Source: Collinsella aerofaciens (GTDB lineage: Bacteria; Actinomycetota; Coriobacteriia; Coriobacteriales; Coriobacteriaceae). Taken from it: DNA of 64,000 nucleotides. Shown here in pieces: positions 24,861 to 35,300 of this stretch (its first letter is position 1; the number at the start of each line of letters is the position of its first letter). The stretch is from NCBI RefSeq assembly GCF_015546965.1, contig NZ_JADMUF010000011.1, positions 1 through 64,000 on the forward strand, read 5' to 3'. The notes under the pieces are model-generated. The model searched no databases and was not told the origin of the DNA. It saw nothing but the letters and a program-made list of their open reading frames with translations. Made by a program: the position numbers and the translations under genes.

Positions 24861-25480
24861 CACGCATCCATTCCGAGTCGCTTAAGCGCCGCACCGAGCA
24901 GATCCTCGACACGCATATTCTGCCCATCATACCCGCTCAGGGCAACATCGGTCTCCTGCGGGCTAAAGCCCATGGAAAGGAGCGCCGCACGGGCGTCATC
25001 GATGGCCGAGGGAGCGGCAGCGGGCACGGGCATCGCAACCTGGCCGGGAATCACGTCGACCGGCACAAAGCCCTTGTCCTTGGCAAAGGTGCTCTTGAGC
25101 TCCAGGATCAGACGCTGAGCTGTCTTTTTGCCCACACCGGGCACCTTGGCCATGCCCTTGTCGTCCTCGGCCATCACCAGCGAATACAATTGCCCCACGG
25201 TATAGGTGGAAAGCACGGCGAGCGCCAAGCGCGGACCAACGCCCGAGACAGACACGAGCCGATCGAACATCGTGCGCTCATCCTTTGAGGAAAACCCGAA
25301 AAGTGTCATGGCGTCCTCGCGCACCTGCATACGCGTGTAGAGGCGGACCTCGCCACCGGGCGTCGGCAACGTGGCCGCAGTGCTGCCCGAAATGCCGAGC
25401 TCAAAGCCAACGCCCGACACATCGACGACGGCAGAGCTCATCGTGGCCTCGACAAGCGTTCCGTGGAGCTGGGAAATCAT
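24860..25480 (-). CDS. ruvA: Holliday junction DNA-binding protein RuvA
   Basis: 206 residues in the usual three parts: an OB fold starting [12 protein letters not shown], tandem helix-hairpin-helix motifs ([16 protein letters not shown] and [18 protein letters not shown]), and a C-terminal three-helix domain ([19 protein letters not shown]) that contacts RuvB. The ATG overlaps the ruvC stop (TGATG), and ruvB overlaps its own stop in the same way, so the three proteins are coupled. The much longer open frame upstream is only the shadow of ruvC. Confidence 0.96.
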   Translation of the reverse strand: MISQLHGTLVEATMSSAVVDVSGVGFELGISGSTAATLPTPGGEVRLYTRMQVREDAMTLFGFSSKDERTMFDRLVSVSGVGPRLALAVLSTYTVGQLYSLVMAEDDKGMAKVPGVGKKTAQRLILELKSTFAKDKGFVPVDVIPGQVAMPVPAAAPSAIDDARAALLSMGFSPQETDVALSGYDGQNMRVEDLLGAALKRLGMDA

Positions 25481-26001
25481 CAGTATCCGGTTCCTCTCTG
25501 TTGATAGAACTCGCCACCGGTGAGGGCGCGGGTGCGGCTGAGGTTTACGTGGCAGATGGCGCAGGCCAGGGCATCGGCGGCATGGTCGGGATGCGGGTCG
25601 TGGTCGAGCTGCGTGAGCGTGCGTACCATGTAGGCGACCTGTCGCTTGTCCGCGGCGCCGGTGCCCACCACAGCCTGTTTGATCTGCATGGGCGTGTACT
25701 CGCCAATCTCGAGCGCGCACTCCGACAGCGCCACAAGCGCAGCACCGCGGGCATGCGCCGTGGGGATGGCCGAACGAACGTTGGCGCCAAAGTAGATGCT
25801 CTCGACAGCAGCTGTGTCGGGTCGATAACGCTCGACGACATCCTTAAGGTCACGGGCGATATGCGACAGGCGCACCGCGAGCGGGCTGCCCGCGCTGGTC
25901 TCGATGCAACCGTAGGCACGGCAGCGAACCTCGCCACGCCGCTCCTCGATAATCCCCCAACCCGTATGAGCCAAACCGGGGTCAATGCCCAAGATAACCA
26001 A
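25480..26001 (-). CDS. ruvC: Crossover junction endonuclease RuvC
   Basis: 173 residues. RNase-H-like nuclease with the acidic residues in ILGIDPGLAHTGWG (Asp7), VESIYFGANVRSA, and HPDHAADALACAICH. It cuts Holliday junctions symmetrically. I start at the TTG at 26001, because GGGGAGG lies five bases upstream and the product MVILGIDPG matches RuvC N-termini; the GTG at 26022 would add seven unusual residues. First gene of ruvCAB. Confidence 0.95.
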   Translation of the reverse strand: MVILGIDPGLAHTGWGIIEERRGEVRCRAYGCIETSAGSPLAVRLSHIARDLKDVVERYRPDTAAVESIYFGANVRSAIPTAHARGAALVALSECALEIGEYTPMQIKQAVVGTGAADKRQVAYMVRTLTQLDHDPHPDHAADALACAICHVNLSRTRALTGGEFYQQRGTGY

Positions 26002-26056
26002 GCCGACCTCCCCTCGCCACAAGCACAGCGCAAGACAAGGCCCCGCGCATCATTCA

Positions 26057-26078
26057 CGAACATCTGTTCTAGAATAAC
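26057..26078 (-). promoter_or_regulatory. LexA-like SOS box at the ruvCAB promoter
   Basis: CGAACATCTGTTCT (26057-26070) matches 12 of 14 positions of the Gram-positive LexA consensus CGAACRNRYGTTYC. On the minus strand it lies just after TATTCT, a good -10 box, so LexA bound there would block initiation. SOS control of ruv genes is known in other bacteria. Confidence 0.65.
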
Positions 26079-26138
26079 ACAACGGGGCCAAGATACTTAG
26101 TTGAAGTGTCGGCGTTGGGAGCAAATCCCGTCCCCAGC

Positions 26139-28124
26139 TTAATTCTGCGAGAAAAAGGGAAACTGCCTCGGATCTACTGGCGGATGCGGCATCGGGCCAC
26201 CCTGGGGACTACCTTGCGAGCCGCCCTGACCGCCCATCATCTTATCGATGGCGTCCTGAACCTCGCCCTCGAACTTTTTCATTCCCTCGTGCAAACGACG
26301 CTGACCGTCCTCAGAGCGCAGCTCCTCCATTTGCTCGGGCGAAATACCCAGTAGCTCGCCCAGCACGCCCATCATCTCGTTTCGCACGCGCTCGCTCGTA
26401 TCCTCGTCAGCAAAACGGCGCACCTCGGCGCGCGCCAGAGAATCGACCGTCATACGCTCCTTGCCGTTAAGCCCCAGGTCGGACCACGCGAGCATGTACG
26501 GCCAGGCGCGCTCGACAAACGAACGGGCCGAGACGATCGGCGCCGTCGGCAGCATGCGACGAGCAGCCTCACCCTGGCGCACAAGCATCAGCAGCAGCGA
26601 GCAGGCCTCAGGCTTGCCAGCGGCCATCGGGATATCGTCGAAGGGACGGTTGCGGTCCACGTGCGCCTCGAGCGCGCCATCGACCTCACCCGGCTCAAGC
26701 CCGCCGAGCAGCTGTGCCGCGCGGTCGAGCATATCGACCGGGCCGTCGAGCGTCGAGAGCGCCTGCGCCAGCACACGCTCCATGCAATCCTCCACCGCGT
26801 TGAGCGTCACGAGCTCTTGGGGCACCACGGAAGACGTGCGGTTGCGCACACGCGCCACAAACTCAAGCGTCGACAGGTACACATCGCCAAAAGGCGCATA
26901 ATCGCCCTGATAGCCGCCGCAAAGCGCCGGCGCCGCCAGCGCGTACTCGGTTTTGGACAGCGGGCTCAGCGCCATCGCACCCAGCTCGAGCGCCGTGTCC
27001 TCCAGCATGAGGCCCAACGTGCGCGAGCGCAGACGCTCGGCATCGCCCGCCGACACGTCGCGATCGAGCACACGCGCCGCATCCGGTGCATCGCGCTCGA
27101 CGGTGCGAATGTGCAAACGCTCGGCGATGGCGCGGACGGCGGCACAGCGGGCAGCCTCGGCCTCTTCCTGCGCCGGCGTAAAGATACGGTTGCGCCCCAG
27201 CACCAGGCCAATCACATTACGCGGGCCCAGAGCGTCGACGGCCAGCGCCGCCAGCAAAGACGACGGCAAGTCGCCCTCGAGTGCCACAACAGCACGCGAC
27301 GCACCGTGGGCTCGGGCGTTGTCGCGCACGGCGAGCACCAGCGCCTGCCACAGCCACTCCTCGGAACGGAACTCGGGCAGTTCGTGATCTTCCAGGGCAT
27401 CAAGCATCACGCCGCGCTGAATCTCCTGGACCAGCAGGCTCTCCTCAAAACACGGCGCCTGGGCCACCACGCGACCGCAGTCGTCGAGCACAAACGAACC
27501 GCCGGTATACACCGACTCGTCATAGGCACCGACCGGCGCCATGCAGGCAAACCACACGCTGCGCTTGGATGCGATCTTGCGGTAGGCTCCGCTGCGAACG
27601 GCGGCAATGGCGGCAGTCTCGCGGTCGGTCATGTCAAACGCGTTGAATTGGAAATACGAAATGAGGTCAACACCGGTCGGCAACATCTCGAGTTCGCGGT
27701 CCAAGTCAAAAATCACGGCGATGCGCACGCCGTCCACGTCGAACACCGGCGGCGCCCAACGCGTGTCGCTGTTCTCGCCACGCTGCAGGGCAATGCTCGA
27801 ACGCGCCGGCACCACATGACCGTCCTTGAGCATCATGTAGTCGAGCAGCGGCTGGCCCTCAAACGAAACCGCCGCGGGCACGATGCAGATCATGTCAAGC
27901 TCCTGGATACGCTCGGCGACACCAGTCAAGCCGGCAAGCATGTCGTGCTCAAAGTCGGCAGCGCCCACCAGGCCACCGGGCATGGCGCCCATAAAGAGCG
28001 GAGCCGGAACGCACAGCACGCGCGCCCCGCGCTCGTGGGCCAGACGAGCCTGGTCCTCAATGCGGCCGCAAATGCCCTCAATATCACCCAGGCGCATATC
28101 GATCTGTGCAAGCGCGAGCTTCAT
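26139..28124 (-). CDS. NAD-synthetase-like protein with both catalytic sites degenerate
   Basis: 661 residues with the two-domain plan of glutamine-dependent NAD synthetase: an N-terminal nitrilase-type amidase domain and a C-terminal ATP-pyrophosphatase-like domain. Key residues are missing. The nitrilase Glu position reads VPAPLF (39-44), and the Cys site reads VIFDLDRE (137-144, Phe where Cys is expected). The P-loop SGGxDS is replaced by LEGDLPSS (282-289), although AALAVDALGPRNVIGLVLG and SKTEYAL remain. A C-terminal extension ends in Gly/Pro-rich QGGSQGSPQGGPMPHPP. It is probably a non-enzymatic paralogue or has a new role. AAAGGG precedes the ATG. Confidence 0.75.
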   Translation of the reverse strand: MKLALAQIDMRLGDIEGICGRIEDQARLAHERGARVLCVPAPLFMGAMPGGLVGAADFEHDMLAGLTGVAERIQELDMICIVPAAVSFEGQPLLDYMMLKDGHVVPARSSIALQRGENSDTRWAPPVFDVDGVRIAVIFDLDRELEMLPTGVDLISYFQFNAFDMTDRETAAIAAVRSGAYRKIASKRSVWFACMAPVGAYDESVYTGGSFVLDDCGRVVAQAPCFEESLLVQEIQRGVMLDALEDHELPEFRSEEWLWQALVLAVRDNARAHGASRAVVALEGDLPSSLLAALAVDALGPRNVIGLVLGRNRIFTPAQEEAEAARCAAVRAIAERLHIRTVERDAPDAARVLDRDVSAGDAERLRSRTLGLMLEDTALELGAMALSPLSKTEYALAAPALCGGYQGDYAPFGDVYLSTLEFVARVRNRTSSVVPQELVTLNAVEDCMERVLAQALSTLDGPVDMLDRAAQLLGGLEPGEVDGALEAHVDRNRPFDDIPMAAGKPEACSLLLMLVRQGEAARRMLPTAPIVSARSFVERAWPYMLAWSDLGLNGKERMTVDSLARAEVRRFADEDTSERVRNEMMGVLGELLGISPEQMEELRSEDGQRRLHEGMKKFEGEVQDAIDKMMGGQGGSQGSPQGGPMPHPPVDPRQFPFFSQN

Positions 28125-28159
28125 GGCTCAGCCCTTTCCGTCGTAAACCATCGAAATCG

Positions 28160-28196
28160 TAGTAAAAGCGCCGGCCGCATAATGCAGTCGGCGCTT
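28160..28196 (-). terminator. Intrinsic terminator of the superoxide reductase gene
   Basis: AAGCGCCG pairs with CGGCGCTT, and the minus strand continues TTACTACG after the stem's own TTs. About 45 bases past the stop. Confidence 0.65.
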
Positions 28197-28241
28197 GCAT
28201 GTGCATATGCTAGCTATGATACCCCGAGCGGGGGCGCACTC

Positions 28242-28604
28242 CTAGAATGTCGCGGACCACAGCCCGTGCAGGTTGCAGTAGGCATAGACGGTACCGGTCT
28301 TGGAACCGCCCGCGAAAAACGTCGCGGGCTTCATGCCGGGCTCAAGGTAATGGACCTCTAAGCGGCCCTCAGCCTCAAGGGCGATCCACTCAATGTAGTG
28401 CTCGGGCAGGCTGGGGTGCTCGACCGAGCCAACGCGTGCGCGAATCACGTGACCGTCGCGCTCGGTCTCGACAACAGGCACGTGCTTCTCGTGCGCCGCG
28501 TCCTCAGTGTTTGCGGTCAGTTCCGTGCAGCCGGCGGGGGTTGCAACGTCGTCGCCAAGGGCAGCGATGAGCTTGCCGTCGGGGTCCTTAAAGAATTTCG
28601 CCAT
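28242..28604 (-). CDS. Desulfoferrodoxin / superoxide reductase (single-iron, neelaredoxin-like)
   Basis: 120 residues. Iron ligands of the superoxide reductase centre are visible: His in EKHVPVVE, two His in VEHPSLPEHYIEWI, and Cys and His in YCNLHGLW. The N-terminal desulforedoxin domain with four Cys is absent, so this is the one-iron type. It reduces superoxide to peroxide without making oxygen, a standard protection of anaerobes. The ATG at 28604 has AAAGGAG upstream; the longer open frame is not supported. A single-gene unit with terminator. Confidence 0.92.
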   Translation of the reverse strand: MAKFFKDPDGKLIAALGDDVATPAGCTELTANTEDAAHEKHVPVVETERDGHVIRARVGSVEHPSLPEHYIEWIALEAEGRLEVHYLEPGMKPATFFAGGSKTGTVYAYCNLHGLWSATF

Positions 28605-28769
28605 GATGTTCTCCTTTGCTGATGTGCCAATGTTCTTGATGGTTCTTATGCCCAAAGGCAGACAAACCATCCACGGCATTGCAAATGAACACATAACGAA
28701 TCAGGCAAGCGGTCGGGCCAAAATGCGTCGACCGTCCTGCCCGCTCCAGCAGTCCCACCCCGCGCGCGG

Positions 28770-31700
28770 CTAGCGACCGTCACCGCCGAGCAGTGCCAGA
28801 ACATCCTCGCGCGTGAACAGTGCCGACGAGATGCCGTCGCCGCCGAGCACGCTGTTGACCAGATCGCGCTTGGACTCCTGCATCTGCATAATGCGCTCCT
28901 CGATCGTGTCCTTGGCGATGAGCTTGTACACGGTCACGGTATGTTGCTGGCCAATACGATGCGCGCGGTCAGTCGCTTGGTCCTGCGCCGCCACGTTCCA
29001 CCACGGGTCGTAGTGGATGACCACGTCGGCCGCCGTCAGGTTAAGGCCCACGCCGCCCGCCTTGAGCGAAATCAAAAAGACCGGCACCTCGCCCGCCTGG
29101 AACTGTGCGACCATCTTGGCGCGGCTCTCTTTAGACGATGCGCCCGTGAGCTTAAGGAAGGCGATATCCTCCTTGGCCAAGCGCTTGCCGATGATATCGA
29201 GCATGCCCGTGAACTGGCTGAACAGCAGAATGTGGTGCCCGCCGTCGAGCGCGCCATGCACGAGCTCCATGCAAGCGTCGAGCTTGGCGCTCCCGGCCTT
29301 GTAGTCCTCGTAGTGCAGATGCGGGTCGCAGCAGATCTGGCGCAGCTTGGTGAGCTCGGCGAGCACCTTGAGCTTGTCCTTCTTAAACTCATTGGCCTCG
29401 CGATGCTGTACCTGCTGGGCGATGCGGTCCTGATTGGCCAGGTAGAGCTTGCGCTGCTCGCCGGTGAGCTGTGCCATAACCGTGTCCTCGATCTTCTCGG
29501 GCAGGTCGGCCACCACGTCTTCCTTAACACGACGCAGCACAAACGGCGACACGAGCGCCTGCAGGCGAGCGGCGCTGTCGCCCTCGGCGTGCTCGACCGG
29601 ACTCTCAAAACGCTTGGCAAACGACTCGCGCGTGCCCAAAAGGCCCGGCATCAAATAGTCGAAGATGCTCCAGAGCTCGGACAGGCGGTTTTCGATGGGC
29701 GTGCCCGTCAGGGCAAAGCGCACGCCGGCCGGTAGGCGCTTGGCGGCGCGCGCCACCTGGGTGAGCGGGTTTTTAATGTACTGGGCCTCGTCGAGTACCA
29801 CACGGGCAAAGTCCTGCTCGACGTACTCGTCGATATCGCGCCGCATAAGGTCATACGACGTCACGACCACGTTATGCTCGGCCACGCCGGCGATCTGCAC
29901 GCGGCGTTGAGCCTTGGCGCCCACGACGGCGCACACGTCGAGCGAAGGCGCAAAGCGCTCCAGCTCGGCAGTCCAGTTGTACACGAGCGACGCGGGGCAC
30001 ACCACGAGCGTGGGCTTGGTATCCCCCGCCTCCACGCGCGCCAGGATATGTGCAATCATCTGCAGCGTTTTGCCCAGGCCCATATCGTCGGCCAAAATAC
30101 CGCCAAGGCCCAGGTGCTCGAGCGAGCCGAGCCACTGGTAGCCATCGACCTGATAGCCACGAAGCGTGGCCTTGAGCGAAGCCGGCACCGTAAAGTCCAT
30201 CTTGCCGAGCGTGTCCAGACGCTCGACGGTGCGACGGAACGCGGCATCGCGATCGGCCTCGAGCGCGGGCGTGCGCGCGAGCATACTGTCGACAAACAGG
30301 GTGCTCGACGCGGGAAGCGACACGCCGTCGAGCAGGTCGACGGCATCGACACCCAGGTCCTCGGCAAGGCCAAACGCGGCGCGAGCGCCCTCGTCCAGGC
30401 GCACAATGTCGCCCGAGGTCAGGCGCGCAAACGTCTGGTGACGCTTGTACGAGTCCAGATAGATGGCAAGGTCTGCGGCCGAAAGCCCACTCGCGCCCAG
30501 CTCGACGTCGAGCAGGTTGCTCTTGACGGTCGCGCGCACCGAGAGCTTGGGCGCAGGACGTACTGAAATCTGGCGCAGGCGGTCGCTGAGCATGACCTCG
30601 CCGAGCTCGGACAGGACGGACAGGCCCTCGGTCAGCAGGCAGAACAAGCGGGCGTCATCGCGTTCCTCAAACGCCAGGCCGCCCTCGTAGAAATCGAAGT
30701 ACAGGGCCGCCGTGTCCATAACGCGAAACTCCGCCACCGTATCGCGCGGCGGCACGCCCGGGCGCTGCTCTTCGAAGGGGCTGCCCGGAGCGCCCAGGCT
30801 AAAGAGATCTGCCGACCAGTCGCCGTAGGTAACCGTAACTTTGCAGGTCACGAGCCCATCGTCGACGCCGATCGCCATGGCAAAGCTCGGCTCGGGCGCC
30901 ACGGTATCGAGCGCAGCGGGCGCGGTGAGGTCGGTGTAGTCGCGCAAAATGGGCAGCGCCATACGACAGAACTCCCCCACCTGGTCGGCAGCGATATGGA
31001 CCGGCGTGCGACAGGGCAGCAAACGCGATAGAAACGGCGCCGCATGCTGGGCAAACGCCACATCGGCGCGGCGCGCACGGCGGGTGTCGACCAGATAGGC
31101 AACGTCGCCCGAAGCAAAGCAGTATGCATCGGCCGGCAGGCGCAGATCGTAGCTGCCACCAGCCGCCGGCGCGATTTTGGCGGCAAGGAGCGGTGGGCGC
31201 TTAGACAGAGCCTCGTCCTCCCCTTCCGGAGGCATCTCAACCGCCACGTCATAGGTGCGATGCGTCGTCGTCCCCCGCGACCAAGCGGGCTCAAAGGAGA
31301 TGGTCTGGCCGCGCAGCAGGTCCAGCACATATACGATGCTATGCTCGGACAGCGGCAACTGACGCTCGGCGACAAAACCGCTGCGGACAAAGTCGTACGA
31401 CGCCGAATGCGAGCTTGTGATGTCATCGAGATAGGCAACTGTCGTCACAACAAGGTTGAGCAGCTTTGTCGACACGTCTTCGAAGGCTTCAGGCGTATGG
31501 ACAAACGTGAGCTTCTTGCCGTACGAGAAGGTGCCGCCTCGGACATAGGCGTCGACCATGCCGTCGATATCCTTGACCACGTAGGAGACCGATCCACAGC
31601 GAATGCGAAGCTCGAGCGCCCAGCTAAAGCGGTCGGCGAACAGCGGATTGTAGTACGGCACCAGCGAGGGCTCCAACACCGCCTTGGGGGCATCGGGATC

Positions 31701-32234
31701 CACACTGCCGGCGAGCTTGCGGCGTATGCTCGCCAGCTCATCCATGCGCGCGTCCGAAAGATCGGAGAGCGCCGCCATGAGGCTGGGACTCGTGGGGACG
31801 GGCGCCGGAAAGGGAAAATTGGGGTTGACGGCCGGCGCTTTGGGCGCGGTGCGCGCGGGCTGTTTCGGCTGCGCCGTAAACGTGCGAACCGGCGTGCGCA
31901 GCCCCTCAACAGGCTCAATGCCGCTGGCGTCCAGGTATGCCAGCGCTGTGGCGATGGCGTGCTTGCACATACCGGGGTAACGATAGGCGGCGGGGCAATC
32001 GCAATCGTAGTCGATCACCTCGTGCTCGTCCATGTCGAGCGCCACGTGCGTCTTGTACAGGTCGCCGCGCGAACCGCGCACCGAGCCCTCAACCGTCACG
32101 TTTTTGGAGAAGCGCGAGCCGCTGTCCTCGATCGACAGCACGGCGCCGTTGAGCATGAGCGAGCGGCCCTTCATAAAGGTGCCGCTCAGCGCCGCCTCTT
32201 TGCGAAGCGCCTGCACAAACGTCCCCTGCGCCAT
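28770..32234 (-). CDS. SNF2-family helicase with SWIM zinc finger
   Basis: 1154 residues. A SWIM zinc finger lies near residues 75-95 (CDCPAAYRYPGMCKH). A long middle region of about 550 residues precedes the SNF2 motor: Walker A LADDMGLGKTLQMIA, DEAQ box VVLDEAQYIKN, LTGTPIENRLSELWSIFD, and in the second lobe LLFSQFTGMLDIIGKRL and HRIGQQHTVTVYKLIAKDTIEE. It is a double-stranded DNA translocase; in bacteria such proteins remodel nucleoprotein or RNA polymerase complexes (RapA-like), and the exact role is unknown. The ATG at 32234 has GGAGG at five bases; the GTG at 32252 lacks a site. Promoter not identified. Confidence 0.92.
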   Translation of the reverse strand: MAQGTFVQALRKEAALSGTFMKGRSLMLNGAVLSIEDSGSRFSKNVTVEGSVRGSRGDLYKTHVALDMDEHEVIDYDCDCPAAYRYPGMCKHAIATALAYLDASGIEPVEGLRTPVRTFTAQPKQPARTAPKAPAVNPNFPFPAPVPTSPSLMAALSDLSDARMDELASIRRKLAGSVDPDAPKAVLEPSLVPYYNPLFADRFSWALELRIRCGSVSYVVKDIDGMVDAYVRGGTFSYGKKLTFVHTPEAFEDVSTKLLNLVVTTVAYLDDITSSHSASYDFVRSGFVAERQLPLSEHSIVYVLDLLRGQTISFEPAWSRGTTTHRTYDVAVEMPPEGEDEALSKRPPLLAAKIAPAAGGSYDLRLPADAYCFASGDVAYLVDTRRARRADVAFAQHAAPFLSRLLPCRTPVHIAADQVGEFCRMALPILRDYTDLTAPAALDTVAPEPSFAMAIGVDDGLVTCKVTVTYGDWSADLFSLGAPGSPFEEQRPGVPPRDTVAEFRVMDTAALYFDFYEGGLAFEERDDARLFCLLTEGLSVLSELGEVMLSDRLRQISVRPAPKLSVRATVKSNLLDVELGASGLSAADLAIYLDSYKRHQTFARLTSGDIVRLDEGARAAFGLAEDLGVDAVDLLDGVSLPASSTLFVDSMLARTPALEADRDAAFRRTVERLDTLGKMDFTVPASLKATLRGYQVDGYQWLGSLEHLGLGGILADDMGLGKTLQMIAHILARVEAGDTKPTLVVCPASLVYNWTAELERFAPSLDVCAVVGAKAQRRVQIAGVAEHNVVVTSYDLMRRDIDEYVEQDFARVVLDEAQYIKNPLTQVARAAKRLPAGVRFALTGTPIENRLSELWSIFDYLMPGLLGTRESFAKRFESPVEHAEGDSAARLQALVSPFVLRRVKEDVVADLPEKIEDTVMAQLTGEQRKLYLANQDRIAQQVQHREANEFKKDKLKVLAELTKLRQICCDPHLHYEDYKAGSAKLDACMELVHGALDGGHHILLFSQFTGMLDIIGKRLAKEDIAFLKLTGASSKESRAKMVAQFQAGEVPVFLISLKAGGVGLNLTAADVVIHYDPWWNVAAQDQATDRAHRIGQQHTVTVYKLIAKDTIEERIMQMQESKRDLVNSVLGGDGISSALFTREDVLALLGGDGR

Positions 32235-32255
32235 CACTTCCTCCAATCGCACCCA

Positions 32256-32382
32256 GGGTAGCTAATTTGGGACGGGGCTATTTTAGCTACCCCCATATAT
32301 CGGCCGAGATTTACTCTGATCCCAGCCAATTCACTGTCAGTCAAAGGGTAGCTAAAATAGCCCCGTCCCAAATTAGCTACCC
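32256..32382. repeat. Two 37-base palindromic units in inverted orientation
   Basis: Units at 32256-32292 and 32346-32382 are perfect reverse complements, 53 bases apart. Each unit is also a hairpin with arms GGGTAGCTAA and TTAGCTACCC around a loop that contains GGGACGGGGCT. They fill the space between dnaE and the helicase gene. No T-run; a REP-like paired element. Confidence 0.9.
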
Positions 32383-32398
32383 CTCAGCAACGCCGTCC

Positions 32399-35300
32399 CT
32401 AGATCACCGTCACGCGGCCTTGGTTACCCACAATGGCCTTGGCCTCGGCCAGTAGCGGAATCGAGCGCGCGTTGACCTTGGCCGGCACCTCAGCGCGCAG
32501 CACGCGCCCGTCCACCTGCTCGATAAAGATCTCCACGCGGTCGCCACCCGGGTTGGTGGTGAGCACCGTGGCCAGGCGCGCCATGTTGCCCTGGCTAAAG
32601 CGACTGTTGGGCACCATGACCTCAAACACCTTGGGCTTGTTGTTCTCTTCGTTGAGCTCCAGCGGCACGATTTCCTGCGCGATGATCTGGTCGCCGCGGT
32701 CCGAGCGCTCGAGCTTGCCCTTAATGCGCACAAAGGCGTCGGACAGCTGCGCGCCGGTCTCGGGATCGACCTCGCCGTACAGATACCCCTCGGCCTCCTT
32801 GTAGGTCTTGGGGAACACGACGACCGTGGCCTCGCCTTCCATGTCCTCGAGCTGCACGATGCCCATGGGGTCGCCGTTTTTGGTCACGCGCTTGGATACG
32901 CTCGAGACCATACCGGCCCACCACAGAGCCTTGCCCTCGGGAATCTCCTGGTTGATGGTGCCGCCCGTGGGGTTCTGAACTTCGTAGCCGGTGTCGATCT
33001 GCGAGAACGAGAAGTCGCGCGCTTTGCTGAGCGCATACTCAAACGGGCGCAGCGGGTGGTCCGAGACATAGATGCCCAGAACCTCCTTCTCCTGGCTCAG
33101 TTTAAGGTGGCGGTCCCCCTCCTGGCCATCTGGATCGGGCACACTCACCTCAAAGCCCGAGCCCTCAACATCGCCAAACATGTCAAAGAACGACGTCTGG
33201 CCGCTCGCACGGTCCTTCTGGCGCTTCACCGCGGCATCGATGATGTTCTCGGGGTTGTTCTTGTCCACAAAGCGCATCATCTGGCGACGCGGATAGCCCG
33301 TGGAGTCAAAGGCGCCTGCCTTGATAAGCGACTCAATCACGCGGCGGTTTGCCTGGCTGGAGTCCACGCGCTCGACAAAGTCGTGCAGCGTCTTAAACGG
33401 ACCGCCCGCCTCGCGCTCGGCGATAATGGCCTGCGCCACGCCGGTACCCACGCCGCGAATGCCGGCCAGACCAAAGCGCACGCCTTCCTTGGTAGCCGTG
33501 AACTCGGTGCCGGACTCGTTGACGTCTGGCGACAGCACGGGAATGCCGTCGTGACGGCACGCCGAGACGTAGTGAACGATCTTGTCGGTCTTGCCCGTAT
33601 AGGACGTCAGAACGGCCGCCATGTACTCGTGCGGGTAATGCGCCTTGAGCCACGCCGTCTGCATAACCAGGATGGCGTAGCCGGCAGAGTGCGACTTGTT
33701 AAAGGCGTAGGAGGCGAACTCAAGAACATCGTCCCAAATCTTCTGGGCGACCTCGCGCGTGTAGTTGTTCTTGAGGGCGCCGTTCATCCAGTGGTCGTAG
33801 GTGGTCTCGTCCGAGCCATCCTCCCAGTGCAGCACCGTCGACGTGAGCAGCTTGATCTTCTTTTTTGCCACGGGCTTACGGATGCGCGAGTCCGATTCGC
33901 CCTTGGAGAAGCCGCACATCTCGACGGAGATGAGCATAACCTGCTCCTGGTAGACCATGGTGCCGTAGGTTTCGCCCAGAATGTCGTCCAGGCGGTCGTC
34001 GTAGGAGACGGCCGGCTCCTTGCCGTTCATACGGTTGATGTAGGACGAAACCATGCCGGCGCCCAGCGGGCCCGGGCGGTACAGGGCGATCAATGCTACG
34101 ACGTGCTTGTACTCGGTGGGCTTCATGTTCTTGATCGTGGCCGTCATGCCAGCGGACTCGACCTGGAAGACGCCGGCGGTGTGGCCGGAGCCCATGAGCT
34201 TAAAGATCTCGGGATCGTCAAAGGGAATCTCTTCCTCTTTGATGTCGATGCCGAAGTTCTTTTTGATGTTTGCCTTGGCCTTGGAGATAACCGTCAGCGT
34301 ACGCAGGCCCAAGAAGTCCATCTTGAGCAGGCCCATGTCGGCAACGGTATGGCCCTCGTACTGAGTAATCTCGACGCCGCCCTTAGTGTCGAGCTTGGTG
34401 GGCACGTGCTCGTTGACGGGGTCACGGCAGATCAGAACGGCGCACGCGTGCACGCCTTCGCCACGGGTGAGGCCCTCGATCGAGAGCGCCGTGTCGATGA
34501 TGCGGCGGGCGTCGTCGTCCTTTTTATATGCCTCGGCAAAATCGGGGTTAAACAGATCCTCTTTGCCAGGTTGCTTGTCGAGCACCTGCTTGAGCTTGAC
34601 CTTGGGGTCGCTCGAGACCATCTTGGACAGGCGCTGGCCCATGTAGACCGGGTAGTCCAGGACGCGCGCGGCGTCGTTGATGGCCTGCTTGGCCTTAATG
34701 GTCGAGTAGGTGATGACGTGGGTGACTTTCTCGGGGCCATAGAGCTGGCGAACGTGCTCCACGACCTCGAGGCGCCGCTCATCGTCGAAGTCCATATCGA
34801 TATCGGGCATCTCGGTACGCTGCGGGGACAGGAACCTCTCGAACATCAGGCCGTTCTCGAGCGGGTCGAACGCGGTGATGTTCATGGCGTAGGCGACGAT
34901 AGCGCCGGCGGCCGAGCCACGGCCGGGGCCGACGCCGATGCCGTTGTCCTTGGCCCATTGCACGTACTCGGCGACGATCAAAAAGTAGGCGGCAAAGCCT
35001 TTGTCGCAGATGACCTTGTATTCGTACTCAAAGCGCTCTTTGATGTTGACGCCACCGATCTCGCGCGTGGCCCAGTCGTCACCGTAGTGCTGGCGCAGGC
35101 CCTTCTCGCACTCGCGGCGGAACTGGCTCTCGTGCGTCTCGCCCGGATCGAGCAACGGGAAGCGCGGCAGGATGATGGAGTCCCAGTCCAGCTCCACGTA
35201 GCACTTGTCGGCGATCTCGAGCGTGTTGTCGCAGGCCTCGGGGCAATACGGGAACATCGCCCGCATCTCCTCCTCGGTCTTCATGTAAAACTCCGAGCCG

